A stretch of DNA of 19,893 bases, taken from assembly GCA_910577065.1 (NCBI GenBank), contig CAJTLD010000023.1, positions 9,301 through 29,193 on the forward strand. The letters are read 5' to 3'. Shown in pieces: positions 1-8,362 of the stretch; within the stretch, counting starts at the first letter, position 1; every line of letters begins with the position of its first letter. The position numbers were made by a program, and so were the translations under genes. Source of the stretch: an uncultured Lachnospiraceae bacterium (GTDB taxonomy: Bacteria; Bacillota; Clostridia; Lachnospirales; Lachnospiraceae). Below the pieces are notes generated by a model. The model searched no databases, had not been told where the DNA came from, and was given only the letters and a program-made list of their open reading frames with translations.

Positions 1-3000
1 CCGTTTGGTATGGCGGGAAATCCGGATAAGTCTGTAAAAGCTGCCGGGACTATGGTAACGGACAGCCAGTTAAGCGGCAGGCAGGTAGAAGGGCCGGACA
101 GCTGGGGCGCCCTGCCCAATGACGAACAGCTTCATTATATGAAGGCCGGTCTGGCTGCATTTTGTCATTTTGGGCCAAATACATTTAATAATGTAGAATG
201 GGGTGAAAATTACGGGACAAAAGAGCCAAGTGAGATTTTTCATTTAAAATCCGGCTTTGATGCGGAAGGGCTGGTGAAAAGCGTAAAAGACGCGGGGTTT
301 AGCCGTCTGATTTTAACGGCGAAGCATCATGACGGGCTATGCCTCTGGAACAGTGAGACGACTACGACATACAATGTGGTTACGGCAGGCTACGACGGAG
401 ATATTCTGGAAGAATTATCGGACGCGTGTACAAAGTATAATCTGGATATGGGATGCTATTTGTCCCCATGGGATATTCACGAAGATAAATACGGCTGTTT
501 TGGCGACAATAATCACAGGGCAAATTCAAAAGGGTATACAGATTACAACAAGCTTTATATTGATCAGATCAAAGAAATCTGTACGGCCAAAAAACCAAAC
601 GGAGAATATAAATACGGGAATAATAACCCGGACAGGAGATCCGACCGCTTTGTTGAGTGGTGGATGGACGGCGCCCAGGGCAGCGCATCAAACAGGCAGA
701 CGTTTGACTGGAAAGGTATTTTAACCGAGATTCGGGAGCATAATCCCAATTGCCAGGTGTTCGGGACGCATGCGGCTGTAAACGGAATCAACGGCGAGGA
801 AGACAAGGCGCTTGCCGCTACAGGCGGAATCCACTGGATTGGAAATGAGGAAGGAAAAGCGTCGAATACGACCTGGGCAAAATTAATAAGAGGAAAGAGT
901 TACGAAGATCAGACGTTGTATCCAAGGCCGGAAGGAGCAATTGAAGGAAAACCGGACGGGGATCAGTGGTCTGTCCCGGAAGTGGACGCAAGGATATTAA
1001 GCGGATGGTTCTGGACGGACGGCGCAAATGAAAATACTTTAAAATCCGAAGAAAGACTGGCAAAGATGTATTTTGAGTCGGTGGGGCGCGGAGCGACCTT
1101 TCTGTTAAATCTTTCTCCAAATAAAACAGGCGCCATCAGCGAGGCGCAGAAGAACCGGTTTTTAGAATTGGGAGAAAATATCAGAAATACGTTTGATGAA
1201 GATTTGGCCAAAGCGGAAGGCGTAACGGTATCCGCAAGTTCCGTATGGAAAAATGCAAAAGAGTTTTCGCCGGATAACGTTGTAGATACGATTCCGGAGA
1301 ATAAAGTCTATGACGAAACCTACTGGGCGCCCGAGGAGGGAGAAACAACGGGAAGCATCCAAATCAATCTGGGAGGAATCAAAAGGTTTGACGTTGTTTC
1401 AATTGAAGAATACATACAAAAAGGCCAGACAATCTCTTCGTTTTCAGTGGAATATAAAGACGCAAGCGGGAGATGGGAACTGTTTGGGGAAGGTAAGACG
1501 GTTTCTGCAAAACGTTTGTGCAGGAGAAGCCCGGTAGAAGGGAGTGCCGTGCGTATCAATATCCTTTCCGCATATTCTACCCCTATGATTAATAACATAG
1601 GCGTGTTTAAGGCAACGGAAGGCTTTGAAACAGAAGAGGCAGGCACATCGGTAAGGCTTCCGAGCAATCTGGCGCTTATACCGGTTGCAGACTTTGTACT
1701 GGACAGTTCCTGGACGATGGAAAATAACAATGCGTCCGCATGGTCAAACGCAGAGAAGAATGGAAGGGCTTCTTTTACATTTACCGGGACACAGGCATGG
1801 ATTATGGGTACAAAAGATCCGAACCATGGCACAATGGACATTTTAATTGACGGTGAAAAGGTTGGTTCCGCGAATACTTACTCTGCAACCAGGGCGATGG
1901 GGCAGCTGCTGTATACTACGCCGGAATTGGAGTACGGCAGCCATACCGTGGAAATTGTCTGTACACAGAACGCGATTGGCCTTGCGGGGGCGAATTATGC
2001 GGACGGTACGGGAATTTTTGAAATGAAGATTTCCGACGGTACGCTGTTTTATGGCGATACGATGGAAGTGGAAATCGTCCGTAAGGCCGGTTCCATGGGA
2101 GAAGCGGAGATCTCTTATATTACAGAGTCATCCGGAGCCGAGCAGGGAGTCAATTACCAGCATGTGCAGGGGAGCGTAAAATTTGCAGAAGGAGAAACGT
2201 CGAAGAAAGTCACGTTAAAAGCCTATGACAAAAACGGCATACCTGAGCACGATGACAGGATTGTGGACGGAAAGGATTTTTATTTTACATTATTAGCATC
2301 GGATACGGCTTCTATCGGAGTGGATTCTGTTATGCATATCGTTCTTTATAACGTCAACCCGAAAGATATCCTGGATGAATGCAAAAACATAGATCTGGAT
2401 CAGTATTCAAAAGAAGGCAGGGAAGCTTTTGAGACTGCCGTAGCGGAACTCGAAGCATATATCAACAGCGGCATCGCTTCCGAACAGGTTTTGAAAACAG
2501 CGGCAATGGCGGCGTTTAAGGCGAAAAACAATCTGTCGGCAAGGGAAGGCTATACGGCGGAGGATCCTTATGAACTGCCGGTTTCCTACAATCAAAGGAA
2601 AGAGATTGAGGCGGAAAAGTTTATCCTGGACGCATCCGGCGTGGTGAATCCGGAGCAATATGTCCGGATTGCAAAGAAAAATGACGCTACGGTGGTCGAC
2701 TGGTTTGAAAACGGAAATAAAATCAGGCTTCCGTTCTATGCTGCAAATGAAGGGACGTATAAGGTTACAGCGACATATCTTAGCGGAAGGACGCAGGAAA
2801 GCGGTAATCCGAATGCATTTAACTGGGGCGGCACAAATGTGGAAAGCGGCTCTGTGGATGTATACGGAGAGGAAGGGGCGACGACGTTCCATACCGTAGA
2901 TTTTACAGTTCGCGTAACGGCTGCCGGAAACGGGGAATTGGTATTTGCCGCGGATTCCAAAGGCGGGCCTGTCATTGACAAGTTTGTAATCCAGAATACA

Positions 3001-3870
3001 AATGCAGACGCAAAACCGGTGGCAGTAGAAAGCGTCAAATTAAATAAAATGGAAATGAAACTGACTAAAGATAAGAATTATGATGTTTTAGTTGCAACCG
3101 TTCTGCCGGTGAACGCGGCAAACAAGCAGGTGGCGTTTACCAGTTCCAATACGGCGGTTGCACAGGTAGACAGCTACGGCCTGGTAAAAGGCGTGGCAAA
3201 TGGAAACGCGGTGATTACCGCAACGTCTGTGGACGGGGCAAAAACAGCTGCATGCAGCGTTACGGTTGATTTGGGGCAGGCTCCGGTTCCGACGCCGCCG
3301 GATCATAAGGAAGAACTGCCGGTAGTTACCGCATTAAGCGCCCCGGCAGGCGTAACGGCAAAGAGTACGGTGACAGGAGTAAAAATTACGTTCCAGGCAT
3401 CTTTAAACGCGTCTTCTTATGACATTTACCGCAAAGAAGGAAACAAGGCCGCACGTAAAATTGCATCTGTTACAAATACTTCTTACGTAGACGAAAAAGC
3501 GCCCGCCGCAAAGAAGCTGACGTATACGGTAACGGCAGTATCTGCAAATGCATCCTACACAAACAGCGCGCAGAGCGCAGGAGCAGGCGTTACGCTTCCC
3601 AAAACAGTGTCAGGGCTGAAAGTAAAAGCTGTAAATAACGGCGTGCAAATCAGTTTCAAGCAGGTAAAAGGGGCGAAGAATTATACGATTTTGCGTGCCC
3701 GAAAGAAAAACGGCAAATATACCAAGGTAAAAACATTATCTGCAAAGAAGACTGCTTATGTGGATAAGAAAGCAAAGAAGGGTAAGAATTTTTACAAGGT
3801 AGTTGTGAAAAAAGGAAAGCTTTACAGTCCGGCAAGTTCGGTGAAGCAAGTAACGGTCAAAAAGAAATAA
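1..3870 (+). CDS. GH29 alpha-L-fucosidase, multi-modular, 5'-truncated by the window
   Basis: Secreted glycoside hydrolase expected to remove alpha-L-fucose from glycans. The reading frame is open to base 1. The ATG at 10 has no ribosome binding site and no signal peptide follows it, so the true start lies upstream. Counting from that Met: GH29 catalytic domain about 27-396, with the likely nucleophile Asp220 in WWMDGA and a candidate acid/base Glu280 in IGNEEG; F5/8 type C (CBM32-like) module about 401-536; a second beta-sandwich about 552-676; a Calx-beta-like repeat 683-780; a FIVAR-like helical segment 787-847; a CBM6/35-like module 863-997; a BIG2 Ig-like domain about 1004-1087; and two Fn3-like repeats 1107-1286 ending in a lysine-rich tail. 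No LPXTG is visible, so the protein is probably released or held by the basic repeats. The D220/E280 spacing suits the GH29-B (alpha-1,3/4) group, an inference from memory. Catalytic assignment is confident; individual accessory modules less so. Confidence 0.9.
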   Translation, partial: PFGMAGNPDKSVKAAGTMVTDSQLSGRQVEGPDSWGALPNDEQLHYMKAGLAAFCHFGPNTFNNVEWGENYGTKEPSEIFHLKSGFDAEGLVKSVKDAGFSRLILTAKHHDGLCLWNSETTTTYNVVTAGYDGDILEELSDACTKYNLDMGCYLSPWDIHEDKYGCFGDNNHRANSKGYTDYNKLYIDQIKEICTAKKPNGEYKYGNNNPDRRSDRFVEWWMDGAQGSASNRQTFDWKGILTEIREHNPNCQVFGTHAAVNGINGEEDKALAATGGIHWIGNEEGKASNTTWAKLIRGKSYEDQTLYPRPEGAIEGKPDGDQWSVPEVDARILSGWFWTDGANENTLKSEERLAKMYFESVGRGATFLLNLSPNKTGAISEAQKNRFLELGENIRNTFDEDLAKAEGVTVSASSVWKNAKEFSPDNVVDTIPENKVYDETYWAPEEGETTGSIQINLGGIKRFDVVSIEEYIQKGQTISSFSVEYKDASGRWELFGEGKTVSAKRLCRRSPVEGSAVRINILSAYSTPMINNIGVFKATEGFETEEAGTSVRLPSNLALIPVADFVLDSSWTMENNNASAWSNAEKNGRASFTFTGTQAWIMGTKDPNHGTMDILIDGEKVGSANTYSATRAMGQLLYTTPELEYGSHTVEIVCTQNAIGLAGANYADGTGIFEMKISDGTLFYGDTMEVEIVRKAGSMGEAEISYITESSGAEQGVNYQHVQGSVKFAEGETSKKVTLKAYDKNGIPEHDDRIVDGKDFYFTLLASDTASIGVDSVMHIVLYNVNPKDILDECKNIDLDQYSKEGREAFETAVAELEAYINSGIASEQVLKTAAMAAFKAKNNLSAREGYTAEDPYELPVSYNQRKEIEAEKFILDASGVVNPEQYVRIAKKNDATVVDWFENGNKIRLPFYAANEGTYKVTATYLSGRTQESGNPNAFNWGGTNVESGSVDVYGEEGATTFHTVDFTVRVTAAGNGELVFAADSKGGPVIDKFVIQNTNADAKPVAVESVKLNKMEMKLTKDKNYDVLVATVLPVNAANKQVAFTSSNTAVAQVDSYGLVKGVANGNAVITATSVDGAKTAACSVTVDLGQAPVPTPPDHKEELPVVTALSAPAGVTAKSTVTGVKITFQASLNASSYDIYRKEGNKAARKIASVTNTSYVDEKAPAAKKLTYTVTAVSANASYTNSAQSAGAGVTLPKTVSGLKVKAVNNGVQISFKQVKGAKNYTILRARKKNGKYTKVKTLSAKKTAYVDKKAKKGKNFYKVVVKKGKLYSPASSVKQVTVKKK

Positions 3871-3881
3871 ATAGATAAGAT

Positions 3882-3931
3882 AAGCGGTTTCCAAAGCATG
3901 TTTGAAAAATGCTTTTGGAAACCGCTTTTTT
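3882..3931 (+). terminator. Rho-independent terminator of the fucosidase gene
   Basis: A 17-bp stem (AGCGGTTTCCAAAGCAT paired with its complement, one bulged T) closes a short A-rich loop and is followed by a run of T at 3926-3931. It begins 12 bases after the fucosidase stop codon and lies between two convergent genes. Confidence 0.9.
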
Positions 3932-3940
3932 GGAATGCGT

Positions 3941-4399
3941 TTAATATTGGATCAAAACGGAATTCGTTAACGTATCCCCCTGGTATGACAGTTTCAGCGA
4001 AAAAAAACCGGAATCTTTTAGCAGCAGGCGGAGGAATATTTTATCCCCTTCCCAGATGGGAAGCTGTTCTATGCGGTCTTTTGGAACCCATTCCAGATGT
4101 CCCTCTCTGCAGTCGGTAAGCGTTCCTTCGAATTTGTCTGCCGTAAACAGATGGATATATTCGCTTTCCCATCCGTCGGCAATAAATGTTAAAATGCCCC
4201 GGAAACGGTAATTTAAAAGCGTAAGCCCCGTTTCTTCCCGGACTTCCCGAAGCAGGCATTCTTCAGGCGTTTCGTCGTCTTTGAATTTGCCGCCGACGCC
4301 GATCCATTTGTCGCGGTTGACGTCATGCGCTTTTTTGATGCGGTGGAGCATCAGATAGCATCCTTTTTGTTCGATATAACAGAGTGTGGTAAGTTTCAT
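3941..4399 (-). CDS. Nudix hydrolase (MutT / 8-oxo-dGTP diphosphatase-like)
   Basis: A 152-residue Nudix protein that hydrolyses a nucleoside diphosphate linked to another group; the sequence most resembles MutT-type 8-oxo-dGTP diphosphatases. The Nudix box is complete: Gly37, five residues, Glu43, seven residues, then REVREETGL at 51-59. The ATG at 4399 is preferred because AAAGGATT stands just upstream and MKLTTLCYIE is the usual family N-terminus; an in-frame extension to 4444 has no such site. It follows ktrA by 84 bases on the same strand. That gap holds a short hairpin (4437-4453, 7-bp stem) without a T-run, so readthrough from ktrBA is possible. Substrate cannot be told from sequence. 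Confidence 0.88.
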   Translation of the reverse strand: MKLTTLCYIEQKGCYLMLHRIKKAHDVNRDKWIGVGGKFKDDETPEECLLREVREETGLTLLNYRFRGILTFIADGWESEYIHLFTADKFEGTLTDCREGHLEWVPKDRIEQLPIWEGDKIFLRLLLKDSGFFSLKLSYQGDTLTNSVLIQY

Positions 4400-4483
4400 A
4401 TTACAATCCTTTCGTAAAACGGGCGGATAAGGCGCTGTCCGCAAGGTGCGGACGTGGCGGGGAAACGGATAAAACGGCGTGCA

Positions 4484-5134
4484 CTACCGCCGGCACAGGA
4501 TTTTTTCAATATCCTTTTGCAGACCGATGATCATCAGGTGTTCATCCGCTTTAAACGTATAGTCCGCTCCGGGCAGAATGCGCGTATGGTCGCCGTATTT
4601 CACCCCAATAATGCTTAAATGATATCTGGCGCGGAAATTAAGGTCAAGCACGCTTTTGCCAACCCATTCCCGGCGCGGGGCAATTTCGTAAATAGAATAG
4701 CCGTCTGCGAGGTTGATATAGTCAAATACATTGTCTGCGCTTAAACGTACCGCCAGTTTGGCGGCAACGTCCCGATCCGGGAAAATAACTTCGTCCGCCC
4801 CGTTGCGCTGCAGGAATTTGGCGTGAATATCACGGTTTGCCTTGCTTAAAATATGCTTTGCGCCCAGATCCTTTAACAGGCTTGTAATCTCAAGGCTGCT
4901 CTGAAAATTACTGCCAATGCTTACGATACATAAATCAAAGTTGGAAACGCCGAGGCTTTCCAATACTTTGACATTGGTGCAGTCGCCGATTTTGGCGCTG
5001 GTAACATAGGGAAGCAGATCCTCCAGGCGTTCTTCGCATTTGTCCACAATCATGATTTCGTTGTCCAGGCGGGACAGATTCATGCATAAATGCGTACCGA
5101 AGTGACCCATTCCGATCATTAAAATAGATTTCAT
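4484..5134 (-). CDS. ktrA: Potassium uptake regulatory subunit (KtrA/TrkA, RCK domains)
   Basis: Cytoplasmic gating subunit of a Ktr/Trk potassium channel; an RCK ring binds nucleotide and opens the membrane pore. The 216-residue protein begins with a Rossmann RCK_N domain (dinucleotide motif GMGHFG near residue 8, then the acidic residue in IMIVDK at the second strand), to about residue 125. A RCK_C domain fills the remainder, ending in a strand-rich HLMIIGL segment. The length suits single-RCK KtrA rather than the doubled TrkA of Escherichia coli. The ribosome binding site AAAGGA lies 7 bases before the ATG. The gene starts 18 bases after the ktrB stop, so the two are co-transcribed. Confidence 0.93.
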   Translation of the reverse strand: MKSILMIGMGHFGTHLCMNLSRLDNEIMIVDKCEERLEDLLPYVTSAKIGDCTNVKVLESLGVSNFDLCIVSIGSNFQSSLEITSLLKDLGAKHILSKANRDIHAKFLQRNGADEVIFPDRDVAAKLAVRLSADNVFDYINLADGYSIYEIAPRREWVGKSVLDLNFRARYHLSIIGVKYGDHTRILPGADYTFKADEHLMIIGLQKDIEKILCRR

Positions 5135-5152
5135 AGCGGTATCCTTTCTGTG

Positions 5153-6511
5153 CTATCCGATATTTATTTTTTCCGAGGGCTGCATAACATGGGCAATTTT
5201 CTTCTTGTCCGTAAAGGACATAGCGAAGGAAAGGCTTCCGACGCGGCCCAGATACATCAGAAGAATGACGATAAGCAGAGACGGCGTATTCAGCTTTGTC
5301 GTAAGGCCGGCCGACATACCTACCGTGCTGATAGCCGAAAAAACTTCCACCAGTACGTCTATGCCGTTCAAATCCGAAATACCGCACAATATGATGACAG
5401 CCGTCATGGCAAGCGTTAAGTTGGTGCAGAAGACGGCGGCGGCTTTGCGCAGCGCTTCATCCTCCAGGCGCCGGCCGAATATATTGTAGCCTACTGTGCG
5501 CGTCAGGTTTGCTTTGATGTATACAAACAATACGACAATACTTGTCACCTTTACGCCGCCCGCCGTAGAACCGGGCGCGCCGCCGATAAACATAAGCACT
5601 ACCGTAAAAAGCTTGCCTGCGTCGGAAAGGGAGCCTACGTCTGTCGTGTTAAATCCGGCGGTTCTGGGCGTAACGGCGCAGAACAGGGAACTAAGCAGCT
5701 TGCCGGTGAAATCCATTTCCGCAAACAAGCGGTTTTGTTCGAGGCAGTAGAATACGAGCGTACTGCCCAAAATCAGGGCCAGCGTGGAGGTGAGCACGAT
5801 TTTCGTATGTAGGGAATACTTACGAAAATGCAGGCCGTGGTCGTACAGATCGCTCCACACAATAAAGCCGATGCCGCCGATTACGATAAGGAGAACAATG
5901 GTAATGACGACAACCGGATGGCTGTAGTAAGAAGTCAGGGAAGAAAACGCCTCGTAGCGCCCCATTAAATCAAACCCGGCATTGCAGAAGGCGGAGACAG
6001 AGTGGAACATCCCGTAATAAAATCCCTGTGCCAGCCCCATGTCCGGAATAAAACAGGCGGCAAGGATACAGGCCCCGGCTCCTTCAAAAAAAAGCGTGCC
6101 TGTAATCACCCGCTTAGTCAGGCGGACCATACCGCGCAGTTCTATTACGTTAAAGCTTTCCTGTATCAGTCCGCGTTCCCTTAAGCCGATTTTGCGGCGC
6201 AAAAGCATGGATACCGTGATGCCGATGGTAATAAACCCAAGCCCGCCTATCTGGATCAAAACCAGAAGCACAATCTGCCCGAAAAGCGTCCAGTGCGTAA
6301 AAGTATCTGCGACAATCAGGCCCGTTACGCAAGTGGCGCTGGCAGAAGTAAACAGCGCGGTTAAAAATGAGGTGTGTTCACCGGATTTTGTAGCAAACGG
6401 CAGCATCAAAAGCAGCGTACCGGCCAGTATGATCAGAAAAAATCCTCCGGCGATCATCTGCATTCCGGAAAAACGTTTGTATAATTTGGGAAACATAAAA
6501 TTTATTTTCAC
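5153..6511 (-). CDS. ktrB: Potassium uptake pore subunit (KtrB/TrkH family)
   Basis: Integral membrane potassium channel subunit, 452 residues. Four M1-P-M2 units are visible, each with its selectivity-filter glycine: TCVTGL, FCNAGF, PRTAGF and TVGMSAG. The hydrophobic profile fits a full-length KtrB. The start is uncertain. GTG at 6511 abuts its Shine-Dalgarno-like GGAA, and ATG at 6496 lies about 15 bases beyond it; neither spacing is ideal, and both would give MFPKLYKRF early in the protein. It is the first gene of ktrB-ktrA-nudix, driven by the promoter at 6526-6554. KtrAB imports potassium, often with sodium dependence, in Firmicutes. Confidence 0.93.
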   Translation of the reverse strand: MKINFMFPKLYKRFSGMQMIAGGFFLIILAGTLLLMLPFATKSGEHTSFLTALFTSASATCVTGLIVADTFTHWTLFGQIVLLVLIQIGGLGFITIGITVSMLLRRKIGLRERGLIQESFNVIELRGMVRLTKRVITGTLFFEGAGACILAACFIPDMGLAQGFYYGMFHSVSAFCNAGFDLMGRYEAFSSLTSYYSHPVVVITIVLLIVIGGIGFIVWSDLYDHGLHFRKYSLHTKIVLTSTLALILGSTLVFYCLEQNRLFAEMDFTGKLLSSLFCAVTPRTAGFNTTDVGSLSDAGKLFTVVLMFIGGAPGSTAGGVKVTSIVVLFVYIKANLTRTVGYNIFGRRLEDEALRKAAAVFCTNLTLAMTAVIILCGISDLNGIDVLVEVFSAISTVGMSAGLTTKLNTPSLLIVILLMYLGRVGSLSFAMSFTDKKKIAHVMQPSEKINIG

Positions 6512-6525
6512 TTCCTTTTCGTCTT

Positions 6526-6554
6526 ATTATAGGGTTCCTTTGCTTTTTTGTCTA
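6526..6554 (-). promoter_or_regulatory. Sigma-A-type promoter for ktrB-ktrA
   Basis: On the minus strand TAGACA (6554-6549) and TATAAT (6531-6526) are separated by exactly 17 bases. The -10 is a perfect consensus and the -35 is 5 of 6. It lies just upstream of the ktrB start. Confidence 0.8.
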
Positions 6555-6594
6555 TATTTTTTGGGAAAGTTGTGGTACCATGATAGAGAAGAAA

Positions 6595-6627
6595 GTTACT
6601 GTGAACGCCATGGGTGTGAACAGTAAC
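6595..6627. repeat. Short palindromic repeat, copy 1 (solo arm)
   Basis: A 33-bp sequence with perfect 8-bp arms GTTACTGT/ACAGTAAC around a CCATGG centre. A 31/33 identical copy is at 10345-10377. It sits between the ktrB promoter and the start of the DUF1653 gene, so it would be a hairpin in that gene's 5' leader. Similar short A/G tracts (GAAGAAA, GAAAGAAA) flank it. Confidence 0.75.
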
Positions 6628-6655
6628 GAAAGAAACGGAAAGGGAAGTGATTGAT

Positions 6656-7192
6656 ATGGACAGACATATACCAAAGCCGGGAGAGCGGTATATGCATTTT
6701 AAGGGGAAATTGTACCAGATTATATGTGTGGCGGCGCATTCCGAAACAGGAGAGCAGATGGTGGTTTACCAGGCGCTTTACGGTTCCTTTGCCTGCTATG
6801 TAAAGCCGCTTGCGCTCTTTATGGATAAAATGGAACATGTGGAATATCCGGATGCGGGGCAGGGGTACCGTTTTGGTCAGGATCCTTTGGATATGCGGAT
6901 GCAAAGCGGCTCCGCCGGCCGGGCGGAAGATAAGGCGGTGTGCGTTCGTTGTGACGAAAACAGCGAGTTGCAGGCGGATCCGGCGTTGCTGCGGTTTTTG
7001 GATGCGGATACATTAGAAGAGAAGCTTCAGATTTTGAAGTCGCTGGAACATTCCATCACAGACCGCCTGATAGATGATTTTGCCGCCGCGCTTGATCTGG
7101 TAATTCCCGATGGAAGCCTTACGAACCGGTATACACAGCTTTTAAGCAGCGTGCGTACCATGCAGAGGTTTGAAAACAGCAGGTTCCGGTAA
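6656..7192 (+). CDS. DUF1653-domain protein
   Basis: Protein of 178 residues. The first 70 residues match the DUF1653 pattern: a RHIPKPGERYMHFKG start, then LYQIICVAAHSETGE and MVVYQALYGSF, ending in a hydrophobic or aromatic strand (VKPLALFMDKMEHVEYP). DUF1653 is a small beta domain of unknown role. The rest is a helical, weakly conserved extension rich in Asp, Glu and Leu. The ATG at 6656 is chosen because AGGGAAG stands 8 bases before it; an upstream in-frame GTG at 6647 overlaps that site. A palindromic repeat lies in its leader. It faces the CYTH gene convergently across a long hairpin. No function can be assigned. Confidence 0.8.
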   Translation: MDRHIPKPGERYMHFKGKLYQIICVAAHSETGEQMVVYQALYGSFACYVKPLALFMDKMEHVEYPDAGQGYRFGQDPLDMRMQSGSAGRAEDKAVCVRCDENSELQADPALLRFLDADTLEEKLQILKSLEHSITDRLIDDFAAALDLVIPDGSLTNRYTQLLSSVRTMQRFENSRFR

Positions 7193-7219
7193 ATTCCAAA
7201 ACTTTATAGGATAGCAAAA

Positions 7220-7315
7220 GGGCTGTCGCATTCAGAAGTAAACATACAAGATACAATATTTTGCAAGTACGAATGATACCATATCTTGTTGTTGTATTTC
7301 TTAATGCGACAGCCT
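7220..7315. repeat. 96-bp imperfect inverted repeat / hairpin between convergent genes
   Basis: Outer arms are a perfect inverted repeat GGCTGTCGCATT (7221-7232) and AATGCGACAGCC (7303-7314). Pairing continues inward imperfectly, about 28 of 38 positions, through AGAA and ACAAGATA. On the minus strand the structure ends in CCCTTTTGC, so it can terminate the CYTH operon. It is unusually long for a plain terminator and could be a small non-autonomous element. Confidence 0.7.
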
Positions 7316-7325
7316 CATTTGTCTG

Positions 7326-7781
7326 TTACGGCATTTGTTTTGCCTGGCTTAATACGCTGTTATGGTATTGTTTGGTAAACGTGACGTCTTCTGCGAACCA
7401 GTCCGGCGGGACAAAGCGGTTTGCTTCCTCTTCGGTAGGAAATTCCACTTCCGCCAGTATAAGCGGAGCTAAGCTGTCCAAAAATATGTCCAGTTCAATC
7501 GTGTACGTTTCCTGGTACGGAATATTATAGCGCACCTTGCGGATCAGTATGCCGTCTGCCTTGGGGCGGAGGTGCTCGTAGGATTTTTTATCCAGAGGCA
7601 GGTTGTATTCTTCACGTACCATAAGTCCCCCGCCTTTGTAGGTCAGAATATAATCCTCGCCGGATTTGCGGATGCGTACGACCGGGGAAGTGGACAGGTA
7701 TCCCTGTTCGATTTCCCGGTGCGGGTACGAAGCATAGTCCGGCGGCAGGCGTTTGATTAGATATTTGCGTTCAATTTCCAT
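7326..7781 (-). CDS. CYTH-domain (triphosphate tunnel) protein
   Basis: A 151-residue protein of the CYTH/TTM superfamily, whose members act on triphosphate-containing substrates (inorganic triphosphate, thiamine triphosphate, or as class IV adenylate cyclases) inside an eight-stranded beta tunnel. The signature ExExK is at residues 2-6 (EIERK). Further charged tunnel strands follow: VVRIRK, YILTYKGGG, VREEYNLPL, IRKVRYNIPY, YTIELDIF and LILAEVEF. Length matches compact bacterial CYTH proteins without a CHAD domain. The ribosome binding site AGGAG precedes the ATG, and only 8 bases separate it from the DJ-1-like gene upstream. Simple triphosphatase activity is the likeliest guess; the substrate is not shown. 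Confidence 0.87.
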   Translation of the reverse strand: MEIERKYLIKRLPPDYASYPHREIEQGYLSTSPVVRIRKSGEDYILTYKGGGLMVREEYNLPLDKKSYEHLRPKADGILIRKVRYNIPYQETYTIELDIFLDSLAPLILAEVEFPTEEEANRFVPPDWFAEDVTFTKQYHNSVLSQAKQMP

Positions 7782-7789
7782 GGCGGCTC

Positions 7790-8338
7790 CTATCGGTAAA
7801 CGAGTTTTTGCTTCAAATCGGCAACTGCGTCGCTTCCTTTTTGGTATTCCACTATAGCAAGGGCAAAATCAATTGCAGTGCCCATACCGCGGCTGGTAAT
7901 GACATTTTGATCCGTTACGACGGTTTCTTCCAAAAATTCGGCTCCTGAAAGCTTCTCCTCAAAGCCGGGATGGCAGGTAGCGCGTTTGCCTTTTAAAATC
8001 CCGGCGGCGCCGAGAACGGAAGGGGCGGCGCAGATAGCGGTGACAAGTTTTCCGGATTCTGCAAAGGAACAAATTGCCGATTGGACGCCGTCGTGCGCGC
8101 CTAAATTTAAGGTCCCGGGCATCCCGCCCGGAAGCACGACGGCGTCATAGCCGTCCAAATCTGCCTGTTCAAAAGTCAGATCCGCCTGGAACGTAATGCC
8201 GTGGGAACCGGTAACAGAAGCGGAACCGGTAATGGAAACCATATCAATGGTAAGGCCGGCGCGGCGTAAGATATCGACAACGGTAAGCCCTTCGATTTCT
8301 TCACAGCCGTCCGCCATAAAAATTGCTGTTCTACACAT
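7790..8338 (-). CDS. DJ-1/PfpI family protein (YajL/ThiJ-like)
   Basis: Cytoplasmic DJ-1 superfamily protein of 182 residues. The reactive cysteine of the nucleophile elbow is Cys103 in TAICAAPSVLG, and the supporting glutamate is Glu16 in CEEIEGL, the same arrangement as human DJ-1 Glu18/Cys106. VVLPGGMPG is the conserved glycine-rich loop before it. Relatives have been described as stress chaperones or glyoxalase/deglycase-like enzymes; the true activity is debated. It is the middle gene of asnA, DJ-1, CYTH: 24 bases after asnA, and 8 before CYTH. AGGAGG before the ATG supports the start. Confidence 0.9.
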   Translation of the reverse strand: MCRTAIFMADGCEEIEGLTVVDILRRAGLTIDMVSITGSASVTGSHGITFQADLTFEQADLDGYDAVVLPGGMPGTLNLGAHDGVQSAICSFAESGKLVTAICAAPSVLGAAGILKGKRATCHPGFEEKLSGAEFLEETVVTDQNVITSRGMGTAIDFALAIVEYQKGSDAVADLKQKLVYR

Positions 8339-8362
8339 AAAAAACCTCCTTAATCCGTTTGT

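Noticed and set aside
4437..4453. Terminator between ktrA and the Nudix gene
   Set aside because: A perfect 7-bp hairpin is present but no T-run follows on the minus strand, so it is more likely a processing or stabilising stem-loop, or chance.
6561..6589. Promoter for the DUF1653 gene
   Set aside because: TTGGGA and TAGAGA with a 17-base spacer fit poorly at the -10; I could not choose a convincing plus-strand promoter here.
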